DNA from: Symbiodinium kawagutii
Lineage: Eukaryota > Sar > Dinophyceae > Suessiales > Symbiodiniaceae
Reading direction: 5' to 3'
DNA: 64,000 nt
Assembly (NCBI GenBank): GCA_009767595.1
Contig: VSDK01013462.1
Location: 293,106-357,105 of the forward strand
In this document: in pieces, positions 44,038 through 54,934 of the stretch
Numbering within the stretch: position 1 is the first letter of the stretch
How the letters are laid out: the number at the start of each line of letters is the position of its first letter
The notes under the pieces: generated by a model
What the model saw: only the letters and a program-made list of their open reading frames with translations
What the model was told of the DNA's origin: nothing
The model's database searches: none
Position numbers and translations under genes: made by a program

Positions 44038-44140
44038 TGGTTTCTCAAGCCAGGCCCCAAGTTATGGTTGGTTTATCACTATAAATGGTTCATACACTGG
44101 ATGATTTGGGGGTATCCCTATTTTGAGAAAACACCCGAAT
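44038..44140. mobile_element. Family A inverted-repeat element
   Basis: GGTGGTTTCTCAAGCCAGGC to CCCTATTTTGAGAAAACACC. Confidence 0.7.
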
Positions 44141-44184
44141 GTGATTCCAGATGTACAGTAGATCAATCTCTGTACTGGACATGA

Positions 44185-44363
44185 CGGTATGGCTGTGTTC
44201 ACACACATCCGTCCTTGGTCTGTACTTTAAAGCGTGGGAAATGTTAGCTGGTCAGAGGGAGGCAGGCATGTTTGGTAATTGGCTAAAACCATTGGCTTTT
44301 TTTGCGGATTTTGCGGTCATTATTGACCACCACGTGCCAACAATGTTTGACCAGTACTGCTAG
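44185..44363 (+). CDS. Weak candidate, plus strand
   Basis: The frame reads LYFKAWEMLAGQREAGMFGN then WLKPLAFFADFAVIIDHH. No splice pair identified; it lies inside a minus-strand intron. Confidence 0.3.
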
Positions 44364-44718
44364 TGGTTCACCATCAATAATGGCATTAGTCACTGACAAA
44401 CACTTGTGACATTTCTTCACCAAAATCACACATCACAATCAAGTAGCACAAGTTATTCACTATGATTACTAGTCATTATTCAAAGATCAAAGTTCCTAAC
44501 CATAGTTAACTAGCATTTTGTTTGAAGCCTCCTGGTAGCTCCTTGCAGGCAACGAAATCCGGTGTGAGACCAACAGGAGTGAGCCTCACACCGCTTTGGG
44601 TGGAGCCTACCCTGGTTAAATTAAGGGTGCATTGATTCTATGTTACTGGATGCACTCCCCTACATCCGAAGCCGGGCAGCTTTTTGCACATCCCTGCTTC
44701 ACCGGCAAGATGATGAAA

Positions 44719-45490
44719 CTACGCGTCAAAAGTTTTCCAGTTCGAAGCCCTGGCACGGTCAAGCATCAGAGCATCATATGGCAAGACCGTGCCAGCGAAT
44801 CGAACCGGAAGCAAGAGTTGGGCATTAAGTTTAGGGCACTTGCGGGCTTTAGTCGGTTGAGCCATCAAGAATTCATTGAGGTGGTGACGAAGGGTTTGCT
44901 GATGCGGAAGGATAGCCCGTCCTGTCACCCCTGAATTCTGAGAGTTTCTCGCATACCAATGCGGTAAACTTATCTTGGAGATCGGGGATCCGGTATTAAG
45001 GAGGTGCCCAAATTTTTCTCAAGGCTTCTTACTGATTTAGCGAAGTTATTGCACTCATCACCTACAGTGCTGTGTCTGGGTAAGCTGGGCTGTACAGTAG
45101 GCGATTGCCAGACACGTGCGGCTCCTGGCAGCTTGACCGGAATTTCCAAGCCAGTAGTAAGCTTGAAGCTCAACATGAGCTCAAGCCATTGAGTGTTCTG
45201 AACTGGTTCCTCTTCTGGCAAGTCAGTGATCCACTGAAGAGATGTTAAAATTCGAATAGGTAGGCGCTGTAAGTCGCACCCCATGGTGACCGCATTAAGG
45301 CTCTGGTCCATAGATGGTATGCAACATCGACCCAACCAGTGCTGGGGCTTCACATTCAAGGAGCTCTACAGCTCTGGTTGGGTCGGAGTTGCCACCGTCC
45401 ATCTTTGAGTGGCTATCTGCAAAGGTCACCCCTACACAATAGATGTGGTCCATTATGGTTTTCCAAGTTGCTATTTGTTTTTGCATCTAG
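44719..45490 (-). pseudogene. Possible retroelement relic (RNase H-like region)
   Basis: An open frame of 129 codons (44970-45359) carries LQRLPIRILTSLQWITDLPE, WLELMLSFKLTTGLEIPVKL and FAKSVRSLEKNLGTSLIPD. It is flanked by minus frames LLLPVRFAGTVLPYDALMLD (44719-44928) and SHSKMDGGNSDPTRAVELLE (45295-45486). Further up (to about 45840) lie fragments such as ELRLWLFASPPVLQTSPLIV and DSDFAKG, recalling an RNase H domain. This identification is tentative. Confidence 0.35.
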
Positions 45491-45944
45491 AAATAGCTTT
45501 ATCACGAAGGGAGATTAAGTTGGGACATCGTGACTTAGCTGGTATTTGCTGCAAGGTCAGCAATTTGGTTTCCTAATTGGTAATATTTGGTTACGGATCA
45601 TCCGAAAGATCTTGATGGGATTTTATCACACTGACCTGAAGATTTCGTGGCTCATCGGGGAACATCCGTAGCGACTGGACCATCATTCCCTTAGGTCATG
45701 ATGGGGACGATTGCATCTTATGGCCATGTTTGCGTCTGGGAGACCTCTTCAAACATTCCCTTGGCAAAGTCACTATCCACAATTAATGGAGATGTTTGAA
45801 GGACTGGAGGGCTAGCAAATAGCCATAGCCTCAGCTCTGTGTATATTCTGTTCCCCTTCCACTTTCGTGGTGTAGTGCACCCTAAACCTTAGCTCGCTCC
45901 CGCTTCAAAGGCCCTTTAAAGGGAGGCCTGCACTGGTACCCCTG

Positions 45945-46000
45945 GGTACCCCCGGACACCCCTGGCTCCCACCCGCTCCCAACCAACAGCTAATGACCGT
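45945..46000. repeat. Dispersed repeat, third copy
   Basis: GGACACCCCTGGCTCCCACC resembles GGATACCCCTGGCTCCAAAT at 17868 and GGATACCCCTGGCACCGAAT at 43971. Confidence 0.6.
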
Positions 46001-46257
46001 AGCTACCACAGTTGTTGACCACAGGCTTTCACCACTACACGGCATCGGTTACGAAGCAACAGCCACCATTTATTGCAGTTCACAAGTTGACCAATATAAA
46101 ATGGTGGCTGTTGCTTCGTAGGGTATATCTATTAGTCACCACCCTACGAAGCAGCAGCAGTATATCTATCAGTGGTTCTAGGGTTAATTAGTAGTTAATA
46201 CTTTTTAAAAGTTGTGAATGATGATACGTAATAGCCAACACGAATTGTATAAATTAA

Positions 46258-46366
46258 TGATGGCTTCTTAAAATAGGGGGCCCCACAAATGGTTGGTTTA
46301 TTACTTTAAGTGGTTAATAAACTGGATGATGTGTGGTACACCCATTTTGAGAAACCACCATTTGAT
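46258..46366. mobile_element. Family A inverted-repeat element
   Basis: GATGGCTTCTTAAAATAGGG to CCATTTTGAGAAACCACCAT; interior ATGGTTGGTTTATTACTTTA. Confidence 0.75.
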
Positions 46367-46399
46367 CAATTGCTATTGCTCCTTGACTAAGACAATCAA

Positions 46400-48060
46400 C
46401 CATACTTACTGACCCGCAGTCATTCACCGTATTTATTTACCACAATAAAGTACTCATATGAAAAATGGTAAGTCGCCATATGCACTTATTTGCTAAAATT
46501 GTCAACCATAAGGGGGTAGCTATCGCAATAATACAACATGATTAAGCGATATTTTTGTCACTGCTGTAGCCACGCTGAAACATGATCTATCATTATCTAT
46601 ACAATCCACTGGTAGCACAAGCAACAACCACAACTACTAGCTATAGCAGTTATGATGAACTAGAGTCAGTAAACCTCGGATAAGAACCCCATGCCATACC
46701 ATTCATTAGCCATAATTTCTGAACCACTGTTCTCAAGCTGAAATAGTGAAAACCATAGTCAGGAATAGCAACCATGTATATTGATTACTTAGTTGCCACA
46801 GTTCACAATCATAGCTAATATCTATTAGTAAGATCAGTTATGATTAGTTAATGACCATGTAAGTGACATGTCATGACCACAGCTATGCTTATATTTCATA
46901 ACCACAATTGTATACAGTCATTACTTAATACTATGGTTATTAGTTGATACTATGGTTATTACGAGTAGTTAATACTATGATTATTAGTCATATCACTCAA
47001 TAACCATTACTTATATTACTTAATGCCGTCATACATTGATCTAATAGCCATAGTTGTGATCATAGCTAGTACCATTAATGACCATACTTATAATCATATT
47101 TAATAACCATACTTACATATGGCAGTGGGTCAAAACCCCGTACCCCTGATTACCTCCTGTTAACCATTGTTTTCCCTGTTATTGTTGGTGGAAATCATCC
47201 ATTAGTTGGTTGGTTAATATTGACCCAACTCGCCATATACAGTTGTTACCTAATTCTATTACTTACAGTAATAGCCCAGGTAGTGACCATATCTAATAAC
47301 CAACAATTATTCACTAACTAACCATAGTGAAACATAGTTGATCAACCATAGTCAACAAATAAGTATGAGTATTAAACGACTTACTAGTTATTACTTGCAA
47401 CTAGTGTCTATTGTTACTTAATACTACTAATATATATATATATATGTATGTATTATTACCTATCATCAATCACATATGCTAGTATATACTAATTACGAAA
47501 TAATGACTGTTGTTAATCATCCATAATTACTAGTATATGTAGTAATACAATCAATACCAGTTATGTTACAATTGCATAGTAAATCATAATACTAGTATTG
47601 GATTACTAATATATTACTAGTAATTACTGGTATCTTTTACTAACATATATGAATGATTAAGTTCATATAATCATTCATCAAATATATGTTAACATTATAC
47701 TAATATATATATATGTATTACTATGAATATATTATAATTATATTCTTCATACTTACTAGTTAATCATTCATCATATAGGAATATGTATTAACATATAGTA
47801 GCAATTACTAATATTATATATGTCAACATTACTATTATATATTACTATTAACAGATTAATTACTAGGATATATATTATTATATTATTAGAGCTCATACAT
47901 TACTATATTAATATTCTATATATACTCTTATATTGCTCCATAAATTGCTTCAACATTACTATTATATATATATATTAATTATATATCTTGGTGGCTTATA
48001 GATCCCTTGCTAAAAATATATACTTTTAGTGGCTATATGATAAATCAATCATATCCCAAA
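46400..48060. other. Strongly AT-rich tract, no gene
   Basis: Especially 47390-48000, where TATATATTACTA and ACTAGTAATTAC words dominate. It lies in an intron of the channel gene. A family C element sits at 47119-47236. Confidence 0.7.
47119..47236. mobile_element. Family C inverted-repeat element
   Basis: ATGGCAGTGGGTCAAAACCC to ATATTGACCCAACTCGCCAT. Confidence 0.75.
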
Positions 48061-48135
48061 AACACTAAAAACCTAAGTTAGTGGGTATAAGCCATCCAGA
48101 TATACACATATTAATCCTCTGCCACGCCGCGGCTC

Positions 48136-48201
48136 CTCGAAGCCCAAGGTCTCCAGGTAGCGTTCCCAGCGCTTCGAGGAGATGCCGCCCAAAGCGGACA
48201 C
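48136..48201 (-). CDS. Cation channel exon with GA donor
   Basis: Twenty-two codons, VSALGGISSKRWERYLETLG then FE, from acceptor GCTCCCAG. Joining FE in phase 0 to ERLEFNEGD (43670) gives GFEERLEFNEGD as expected for the family. That requires an intron beginning GAGCCG, a GA donor. Confidence 0.7.
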
Positions 48202-48235
48202 CTGGGAGCGCGCGGCGTGCCACCGGGACGCGTGC

Positions 48236-48305
48236 CCCGGGGGACCAGGGGACACCAGGGGACACCGGGGGACACCGGGGCACACCGGGCGACACCAGGG
48301 GACTC
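48236..48305. repeat. GGGGACACC decamer repeat
   Basis: About seven imperfect copies of GGGGACACCA/G just upstream of the exon at 48201. Confidence 0.9.
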
Positions 48306-48489
48306 AACTGGATGGAAGTGGATGATGAACTGAGTTTTTGATGGGTTCTGACAGATTTTCATGGGTTCTGATGGGTTTTAATAGGGTTTTGATGGTTGGT
48401 TGATTGGTTGGTTGATGGTTTTCTGGAAGGGTCGGTGAAATCTGCCAGCTGATTCCGTGCCAGCGATCGCTGGTTCAGCTGTACCATGC

Positions 48490-48545
48490 GACTGGTTGGT
48501 GGTTGAACTACCGCTATGAAATACATGTTCGATCCACCAACCATC
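48490..48545. mobile_element. Partial family B element
   Basis: Left half only: CTGGTTGGTGGTTGAACTAC then TATGAAATACATGTTCGATC. Confidence 0.5.
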
Positions 48546-48880
48546 CCAAACAGTGCGGGAACCAAACAAAAGCCACCAAATAGTAAAGTCCGGCTATGTC
48601 CAGCAATACTTCACCATTCATTTCCATGGTCAGTTATCCCCCAGTATGCGTCAACTGGAGATCCACAGCCCCAGCAAACTACATATCTGAAGAGGTAAAT
48701 CACGAGGTATTTCTGTCAATCTGTATCGGGTGCATGAACATGATTGTTCATCAAAAAGCAACAACTACAAACTATGAATGAACCAAAATTCAGCCACCAA
48801 TCATCAACCTTCATGGTCGCCAGGATCCACTGTCTCCATCCTGGTGGGTCGTGATAGGCTACTGCCATCCACCGAGTTGC

Positions 48881-48982
48881 AATGATACTGCCTCTTGTGA
48901 GGCGGGCATAGCCCACCATATCATCGTAGACCGCTCCGTAGGCGCCGTTCAGCTGGGCCACCAAGAGGTTCAGAAGGAAAAT
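48881..48982 (-). CDS. Cation channel exon: last membrane segment and start of tail
   Basis: After acceptor CCGGCCTCAG, 34 codons read IFLLNLLVAQLNGAYGAVYD then DMVGYARLTRGSII. LNLLVAQL is the cytoplasmic end of the S6 helix in the dinoflagellate channel family; AVYxDMVGYARLxRGxI follows it in relatives. A GC donor ATT|GCAACT gives phase 0. A few residues (expected ETMP-like) are missing before VSALGG, so another micro-exon is probably unseen. Confidence 0.7.
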
Positions 48983-49189
48983 CTGAGGCCGGTGGAAGGC
49001 CGTTGGAAGTGCTGAAGACATGTCACATCAATGACATCAGCCATGGTTTGAGCTCTCTGTGATGCACCAGAAGCTGTAGGGAAGCTATGTGGTTGACCAA
49101 TATGGATAATATTAATCAGGTACTGAGAAGCTATTCTAAGCTGATAACCAGCTATTGATCATGATTAACCACCACTTGTCAAGGCTTAC

Positions 49190-49291
49190 TTTCTTTGCAG
49201 GCAAGTGCAATGTGCAATCCCAATAGCACAGTTGGACACTGCTCTCTGAAGCGCACACGCTTACGAGGTCAACTTTCAAGTTCAGATTCAT
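49190..49291 (-). CDS. Candidate exon within the channel locus
   Basis: Thirty-four codons from an ATG to a consensus donor AAA|GTAAGC: MNLNLKVDLVSVCASESS then LCYWDCTLHLPAKK. Whether the ATG is a start or internal is unknown. It lies between the membrane exons at 50234 and 48982. Confidence 0.4.
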
Positions 49292-50039
49292 GGCTACGGA
49301 TCACCGGAACTACTCAAAAACTAATAACTGTCTGGGAATGGGAGTATGTGTGAAATCTGCTCGATGTAGCTTCCCTTACTCAAGCGACATGGGTGGAGGT
49401 CAGCCATCACTAAAATGGGTCGGTAGTGCACCAGCTGCTATTTCTGCAAATATGTATTGAAAAGGGGTTCTCCCCTACGCGTAGTCTGCTTCATCAACTG
49501 AGGGGATCTTTGGGGTGTTCATGATAAGCATTGCAGCATTGCAATTAACCGTTGACTAAGTGGCATTAAGTATTAATGAATTAACTTGACATGGCCTGGC
49601 AGTCATGACAGCTTGATCAACCCCTTCTTAGTTGCTTATCTCCACCCCATCTTAGATAGAACACCTTTCGCCGAGAAAGTTTTCACCAGTCCCACTGTCA
49701 CTGTTCTGTTTGGTTCTATTATGTGCCTATTCCTTTTTTATGAAAGACGTCAAAATTTGATAAAATTTGTACTTTCATGGTCCAACAACCAAACTCTTGT
49801 GTCCTTCTCTTACACTGTTGCCAGTGAGTTCTTGATGATCTCTTATCTTCACAGTTCACTGCGTAGCTGACTTCCCTTTCCCTGATTTTGTTGGGGCACA
49901 GCCAAAGGCCCTGACATGAACAAGAAGCAACATGATAAACATATTGACGATCATGATAGGAAACAAACTTAGAACCATGTTGGGAAACAGCATAAGAGGG
50001 AACCACAAGCCATGATGAATGGCTGGCAATCATGGCCCA

Positions 50040-50234
50040 ACCATCACCGCTGGCACCCTGTTCTTCAATCGACGACCAGGAAGCGATCACGATGATGATG
50101 AACAAACTGACGGTCAGAAGCACTGCCACCTCCTCTTGGATCTGATGAAAGTGCTCTGAAGGGAACATGCCCAAGGAGATTTCCTGAGCAAAAACTGTTC
50201 CTCTGAAAGGAACCTGGAGAGCTGGAGAAACCAT
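50040..50234 (-). CDS. Membrane exon, probably of the same channel gene
   Basis: The frame reads VPFRGTVFAQEISLGMFPSE, QIQEEVAVLLTVSLFIIIVI and ASWSSIEEQGASGDGW. One clear transmembrane helix (VAVLLTVSLFIIIVIASW). Starts after CATAG. The frame remains open to 49719 with falling quality, so the exon probably ends near a GT at about 50050. Assignment to the channel rests on position and orientation. Confidence 0.5.
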
Positions 50235-50797
50235 CTATGGATGCCTGGATGATCCTGGATGACTATTCGCTGGAGATGTCCTGAAGATTTCGTAGGCAAC
50301 CCCTGCGAAAGCATCGATGAGTGGCCAGCTGTTCGACCCAGGGAGTCAACCAGCCCAAGGAAGGAGCGCCCACGACCAAGCAATCACAAGACCCAACTTG
50401 GTTGCTTGCCCGCGAAGAAACAGAATTTCTGTCGTCCCTTTGAAACCGTGTTATTGACCCCCACATGTACGTACACCTACATATATGCATTTATTTCTTC
50501 ACATTGTTTCACACTTGTTGAGATGATTTTATGCCACGGTGATTCAACTGCATTGTACCTGCTTCACCTTGCAGGCACGTGCAACGGGACGGCAGGGGTG
50601 GGACCCATGGGTCCATCCTTGCAGCGTTGACGAGCATCCATCAGGGACAAAGCACCCGCGGGGATGTTGGTGAAGTCGCTACCTCACAGCAAAGGTCAGG
50701 TGGCGATGGCGGTGCGAAGTACCATGGGCCTCCCCTAAACCATCATTTTCATAGGTATTAAGTTATTGAATGGGATTAATAGGTAAACACAGTAATT

Positions 50798-51088
50798 TCA
50801 TGTATAATCTACATGTGCTTTACATGGGTACAATGACGTGTTCACGTAATCAGAAAGCATTTCGCCCAGAGCTTCCACTCCATTCCAGAAACCGGTAAAG
50901 CAGTCACCACCTGGCCAACCCCACGTTGCAACAGGGGCCGTGGCATTGCTCAGGCCGAGCGGCAATTGTGGTTCAAAGCACTGATGGAACTTGAGAATGT
51001 GATGATAAGGAACACCAAGGAGCCTCAGAAACGAGGCTTGGCAAAACAGCAACGACAGCAGGCTGCAGTTGCAGCTGCCGTCGCTCAA
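50798..51088 (-). CDS. Candidate coding region, minus strand
   Basis: A 96-codon frame with FLRLLGVPYHHILKFHQCFE, TWGWPGGDCFTGFWNGVEAL and GEMLSDYVNTSLYPCK. It competes with a plus-strand frame over 50928-51110. Confidence 0.35.
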   Translation of the reverse strand: MSDGSCNCSLLSLLFCQASFLRLLGVPYHHILKFHQCFEPQLPLGLSNATAPVATWGWPGGDCFTGFWNGVEALGEMLSDYVNTSLYPCKAHVDYT

Positions 51089-51110
51089 TCTGAGTTGTTG
51101 CTATGGCATT
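50928..51110 (+). CDS. Candidate coding region, plus strand
   Basis: The frame reads AERQLWFKALMELENVMIRN, TKEPQKRGLAKQQRQQ and AAVAAAVAQSELLLWHW, then TGA. A possible acceptor is GCATTGCTCAG. Only one of the two strands is likely real. Confidence 0.35.
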
Positions 51111-51259
51111 GGTGATGCGTTTTGTTTTTGCTACCGCGATTGGGTGGTTTCTGTTTGCCAGGGCTTGATCTTGCAGCTGCAAACATTGGACTATATAATT
51201 TGTCTCTCAGGTGTCATGTGGTCAGCAGTGCTGTTCCATTCAGCCCCTCTTGTCAAGAC

Positions 51260-51439
51260 AGACCATCACATGTGCGTACGGCACTGACAGAGTTATGCAT
51301 CAACCTCAATTTTGAAGATGAACATGCAGCATCTTCTGAAGCTGACTTTCTCTTGTCCCCTGTCTGCTTAGCATCACACTGCAATGAGGGTGCGCTTTCC
51401 TTCTCAACATTTTGTGTGCATTTTTTCGTCAAAACTTGA
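51260..51439. CDS. Coding-like island, strand uncertain
   Basis: Plus: ALTELCINLNFEDEHAASSE. Minus: AKQTGDKRKSASEDAACSSS. Both are open for 60 or more codons. Confidence 0.3.
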
Positions 51440-52287
51440 AACAAAATGCATCTCTCAACATTTCATTTGCACGATGCAGGTCTTAAGCTGTTGAACAAAT
51501 GTAGAGACACCCAACCGAAATGCACACACCTTTTTAGAACGATGATCCAATATCAGCATAAAACAACGGCTGTTTCAACGTAATTCACTTTAAAACGTGA
51601 CCGGCCGTGACGTATAGAAATTGTACAAATGGTCTGAAAGCGATGTCAGTATACCGGTGTAGGAACACCTGGTGAGAAATGGCAGTCATGCGGTAAGGCA
51701 ATTAATCATGCCAAATCTCGTTAAAATTCCTACAATACATTTGTCACAACCACGACATGGCTACAGTATGTTTGGCCATCCCAAGGCCCAATCAATGAAC
51801 GACACAGTGTCTGTTTTAAAAAAACAAGCGATACTGATTTTCCAATTTGTTGATCATGTCAAAAACCATCGGATTTTTCAGATGTATTGACCCACCCTCA
51901 TGTTTGACATTGTGAAACCAATTCTTTGTTGGGATGTAATTTGTGGATCATGAATCATGACCAAAAAAGATGGTTAATCAAATTGTTTGGTCATGATCAA
52001 CAAATTTGTTTCTTGTTTTTTGTTGATCATGACCAAAGCTTTAATCATTGATAAACTTATTTGTATTTGATAAGTCTTTGCTGGGATCATGACCAAAACC
52101 AATTTGATGTTCACCTAGCCCTTTTTGGTCGGCTAATATCGACCCATCCTCATTGCGTTCTGGCTTCCCTGAGACGGGTATCCAAGACCCAGAATCTGCA
52201 ATCCCATGGTTTGAACATCCTGTGGCCCAACAACGTTACACGACAACACCGACCAGCAAAAAACAACTTGATCATCAAAAACAACTC
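51440..52287. other. Spacer, no gene supported
   Basis: 51940-52100 carries several copies of TTGATCATGACCAAA. Confidence 0.45.
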
Positions 52288-52296
52288 CTTTATCAC

Positions 52297-52387
<91 letters not shown>

Positions 52388-52400
52388 GTGGTCGTGGTCG

Positions 52401-52432
<32 letters not shown>

Positions 52433-52450
52433 GTCATCGTCATCGTCATC
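52288..52450. repeat. CAT/CGT trinucleotide repeat
   Basis: (ATC)n interrupted by (GTC)n. A (CAA)n run follows at 52534-52575. Poly-His/Asp/Met frames are artefacts. Confidence 0.95.
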
Positions 52451-52536
52451 AAAAGTGACAACAAAAGCAGCATCAATGACAACAACACAAACACCACCAA
52501 CAACAACACCACTCCCGAAAGCACACAAACATGGCC

Positions 52537-52576
<40 letters not shown>

Positions 52577-52639
52577 ACCACAGCCACCACCACAACCACC
52601 ACAACCAACCAACAAACACAAACCAACCCAGCAAACAAA

Positions 52640-52758
52640 TACAGCAGCGCCGCACCCGTCCGAGAGTCCAATGAAGAGCCCCAGTTCGCTTAGAACGCGT
52701 CCGCAAACCAAGGTGAAGGCCTTCCATCAACGCGGCAAGTTGGCGGTTTCGACGTAGC
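52640..52758 (-). CDS. Candidate exon
   Basis: The frame reads RRNRQLAALMEGLHLGLRTR then SKRTGALHWTLGRVRRC. Basic and helical. Boundaries not fixed. Confidence 0.4.
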
Positions 52759-53094
52759 CAGCTTCCCCTACTTTGAAAAACAACCATGTATATGTATATA
52801 AATGTATATGCGTAGGTAAATACATATACATATAAATGCATGTGCATATATGTATTTATTGACAGAGAGATATGGATATATAAATCTGACCCTGTAACAG
52901 GGTTACATATCAATACATAAGGTGCACGTCGCCATGCGTTATTATGATATGACAAATACACATATTATAAATATACATTTATATACAGATACATTTTGAC
53001 TCAGTGGGAGATCCAGCTTTTTGCAAACCACCACCAATTTGATTTATTTATATATATACACATAACTATACTGTATATACATGCTGCTCAACCG
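52759..53094. other. ATATAC-rich spacer
   Basis: Short ATATGTATA-type repeats, no gene. Confidence 0.6.
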
Positions 53095-53431
53095 TTAGAG
53101 GGGGAGGTGTAACCGAGAAAACCCGAGATTGGGGCTGATCAAACGTGGACGGATGCTTGTATGTACTGGTGGGAGTGCAGGGAAAACCTTCTTTGAAGGG
53201 AAGAAACCCTGCACAACAGGACAGAATACAAATGGGGCAAGTGCCGATGAAGCTGCAACGACAATGACACCAGTGCCTCCAACCGAAAAGGAAAAAAAAA
53301 ATATATGGCATGAGGAGCTTGGCTCCCAAAAAAAGGACGCGGACAACGGTATCTCCTTGGGAGAACACGAAACAAATTGGTCGGTCACTTCGTGGTCTCA
53401 TAGCCAAAGAAGTCGGACCACGAAAAGCTAG
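53095..53431 (+). CDS. Coding candidate, about 100 codons, plus strand
   Basis: Segments GGSAGKTFFEGKKPCTTGQ, NGASADEAATTMTPVPPTEK and NIWHEELGSQKKDADNGISL. Hydrophilic and plausible. All three minus frames are open too, owing to base composition, but are Phe/Ser/Pro-rich. Confidence 0.45.
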
Positions 53432-53590
53432 TCATGCTTCAGCACGGCGCCGCAAAATGGCGCGAGCCCTGTGGCTAATTAATAATGGAAACTTACTGTA
53501 GTGTGTAACAACAAGAACAATCACAAGCCCACTAGATTCGCAGTGTGTAACAAGAATCCCCCAACAAACCTGGCAGGCAACCTACAAGAA

Positions 53591-53800
53591 TCACCAAACG
53601 AAAACCAGTGGGTTCTGATAACTTGTAGGAAAGACTGCATGGCTGCTCGCCCTCCGTCCAGTGAGGGCTGAATACCGGGCCCACGACCACCCTGATCTCT
53701 CACACTTGGCAGCCATCCAACGCTTGACTCGGAAAAGAGCAACTGTTTTGCCCCAAAATGCAATCATAGCCAACAAAAAAACATCTTGTAGCTCAAACAT
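53591..53800 (-). CDS. Coding candidate, minus strand
   Basis: The frame reads DVFLLAMIAFWGKTVALFRV, KRWMAAKCERSGWSWARYSA and AVFPTSYQNPLVFVW. Confidence 0.35.
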   Translation of the reverse strand: MFELQDVFLLAMIAFWGKTVALFRVKRWMAAKCERSGWSWARYSALTGRRASSHAVFPTSYQNPLVFVW

Positions 53801-54119
53801 CTTATAGCTAAATCATCTTGCATCTACCCTTAAGATCTCTTTAGTACAACATTGTCCGTTGTCACATGGGAAAGTTGGTTCGCCAACTTCGCCCATGTTC
53901 TGCAGAAGTTGTCAGCCAAGCCACCGAGATCTGCATCGAAAAGATGGTGAGATCCAGTAACAAGGCCCAGTAAAGCAACATGGCGACCTCAGTCGCTGGA
54001 CCAGTAGCGCACTACCAAAGAACGTCCCGGTTGGTGGTTGAACCCTCCCATGGTTCAGTGGTGGTTAATGGTTAAGAATCTGTTTATCATGACTGATAGT
54101 GGCCAATAATGATCATAGA

Positions 54120-54228
54120 CTGGTTGGTGGTTGAATCACCACTATGAAAAATATCAGTCAACCAACCATCAACCAACCATTGTTCACAATCATTGAGAAA
54201 ATAACAAATGTTTGAAACCACTAGCCAG
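54120..54228. mobile_element. Family B inverted-repeat element
   Basis: CTGGTTGGTGGTTGAATCAC to TTTGAAACCACTAGCCAG, with the interior CAACCAACCAT duplicated. Confidence 0.8.
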
Positions 54229-54666
54229 TGATATGACAAATATCAACCTGCTGGGCAACCTCTTCTAAGAATCCATCACTGAAGCTGGGAACAGGTGATT
54301 TGAGAAACCTATTGGGATGAACCTACAAGGAATGGGAAATCACCACGAATGTGAAAAGTTTCAATGGGAAAGACCCATTAGCAACATAGGAAGTCGCTTC
54401 AAAAGCGCAACTTCCAATGCACAATGGGATGTTGAGAAATCGCCTGTTGGAAAAAATGATAAAAGAAGAATAAAGATTTAAAACCATATGTATTCATCAA
54501 ATCCACTGGATGAAGTAATTAAGCCATACTCTTTTCGATCTACCTGGTACAGCACTAGAAACATGCAACATCTTTTGGATCACAGCGGAGTCATACAGCA
54601 ATTGATCAAACCGGTCTGATCAAAGCGTTCGAATCCTTGCAGGCAGTAGGGATTCAACGACGGCAG

Positions 54667-54776
54667 CAGCTGAGGTTTCAACCCTTATGAAAAATGTTTG
54701 CCAACTAAGAAAAATGTTTGCCAGCTGAGGTTTTCAACGCAAAATATCGCAAAATAAATGTTTGAAACCACCGATT
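54667..54776. mobile_element. Family B element, rearranged
   Basis: GGTTTCAACCCTTATGAAAA and GTTTGAAACCACCGATTGG ends with a direct duplication of GAAAAATGTTTGCCA. Confidence 0.55.
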
Positions 54777-54934
54777 GGAACTTTTGTTTGTTTAAGGGAT
54801 GTTCCCCGTGGCGCCAAGTTTCAACACACAGCGAAGTATACCCCCCGAATAAACAACAGTTCACTGCTAGTTGTGATTCCCAACATGATTCCCAAGACTG
54901 GTGCAACTGACCTAGTCAATCACCCAGCCTGAAT

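Noticed and set aside
48427-48490. Minus frame VQLNQRSLARNQLADF between two channel exons
   Set aside because: It does not match the expected family sequence between GSII and VSALGG and has no clear splice pair.
52061-52711. Frames of 170-210 codons with poly-His, poly-Asp and poly-Ile
   Set aside because: Caused by the CAT/CGT and CAA repeats.
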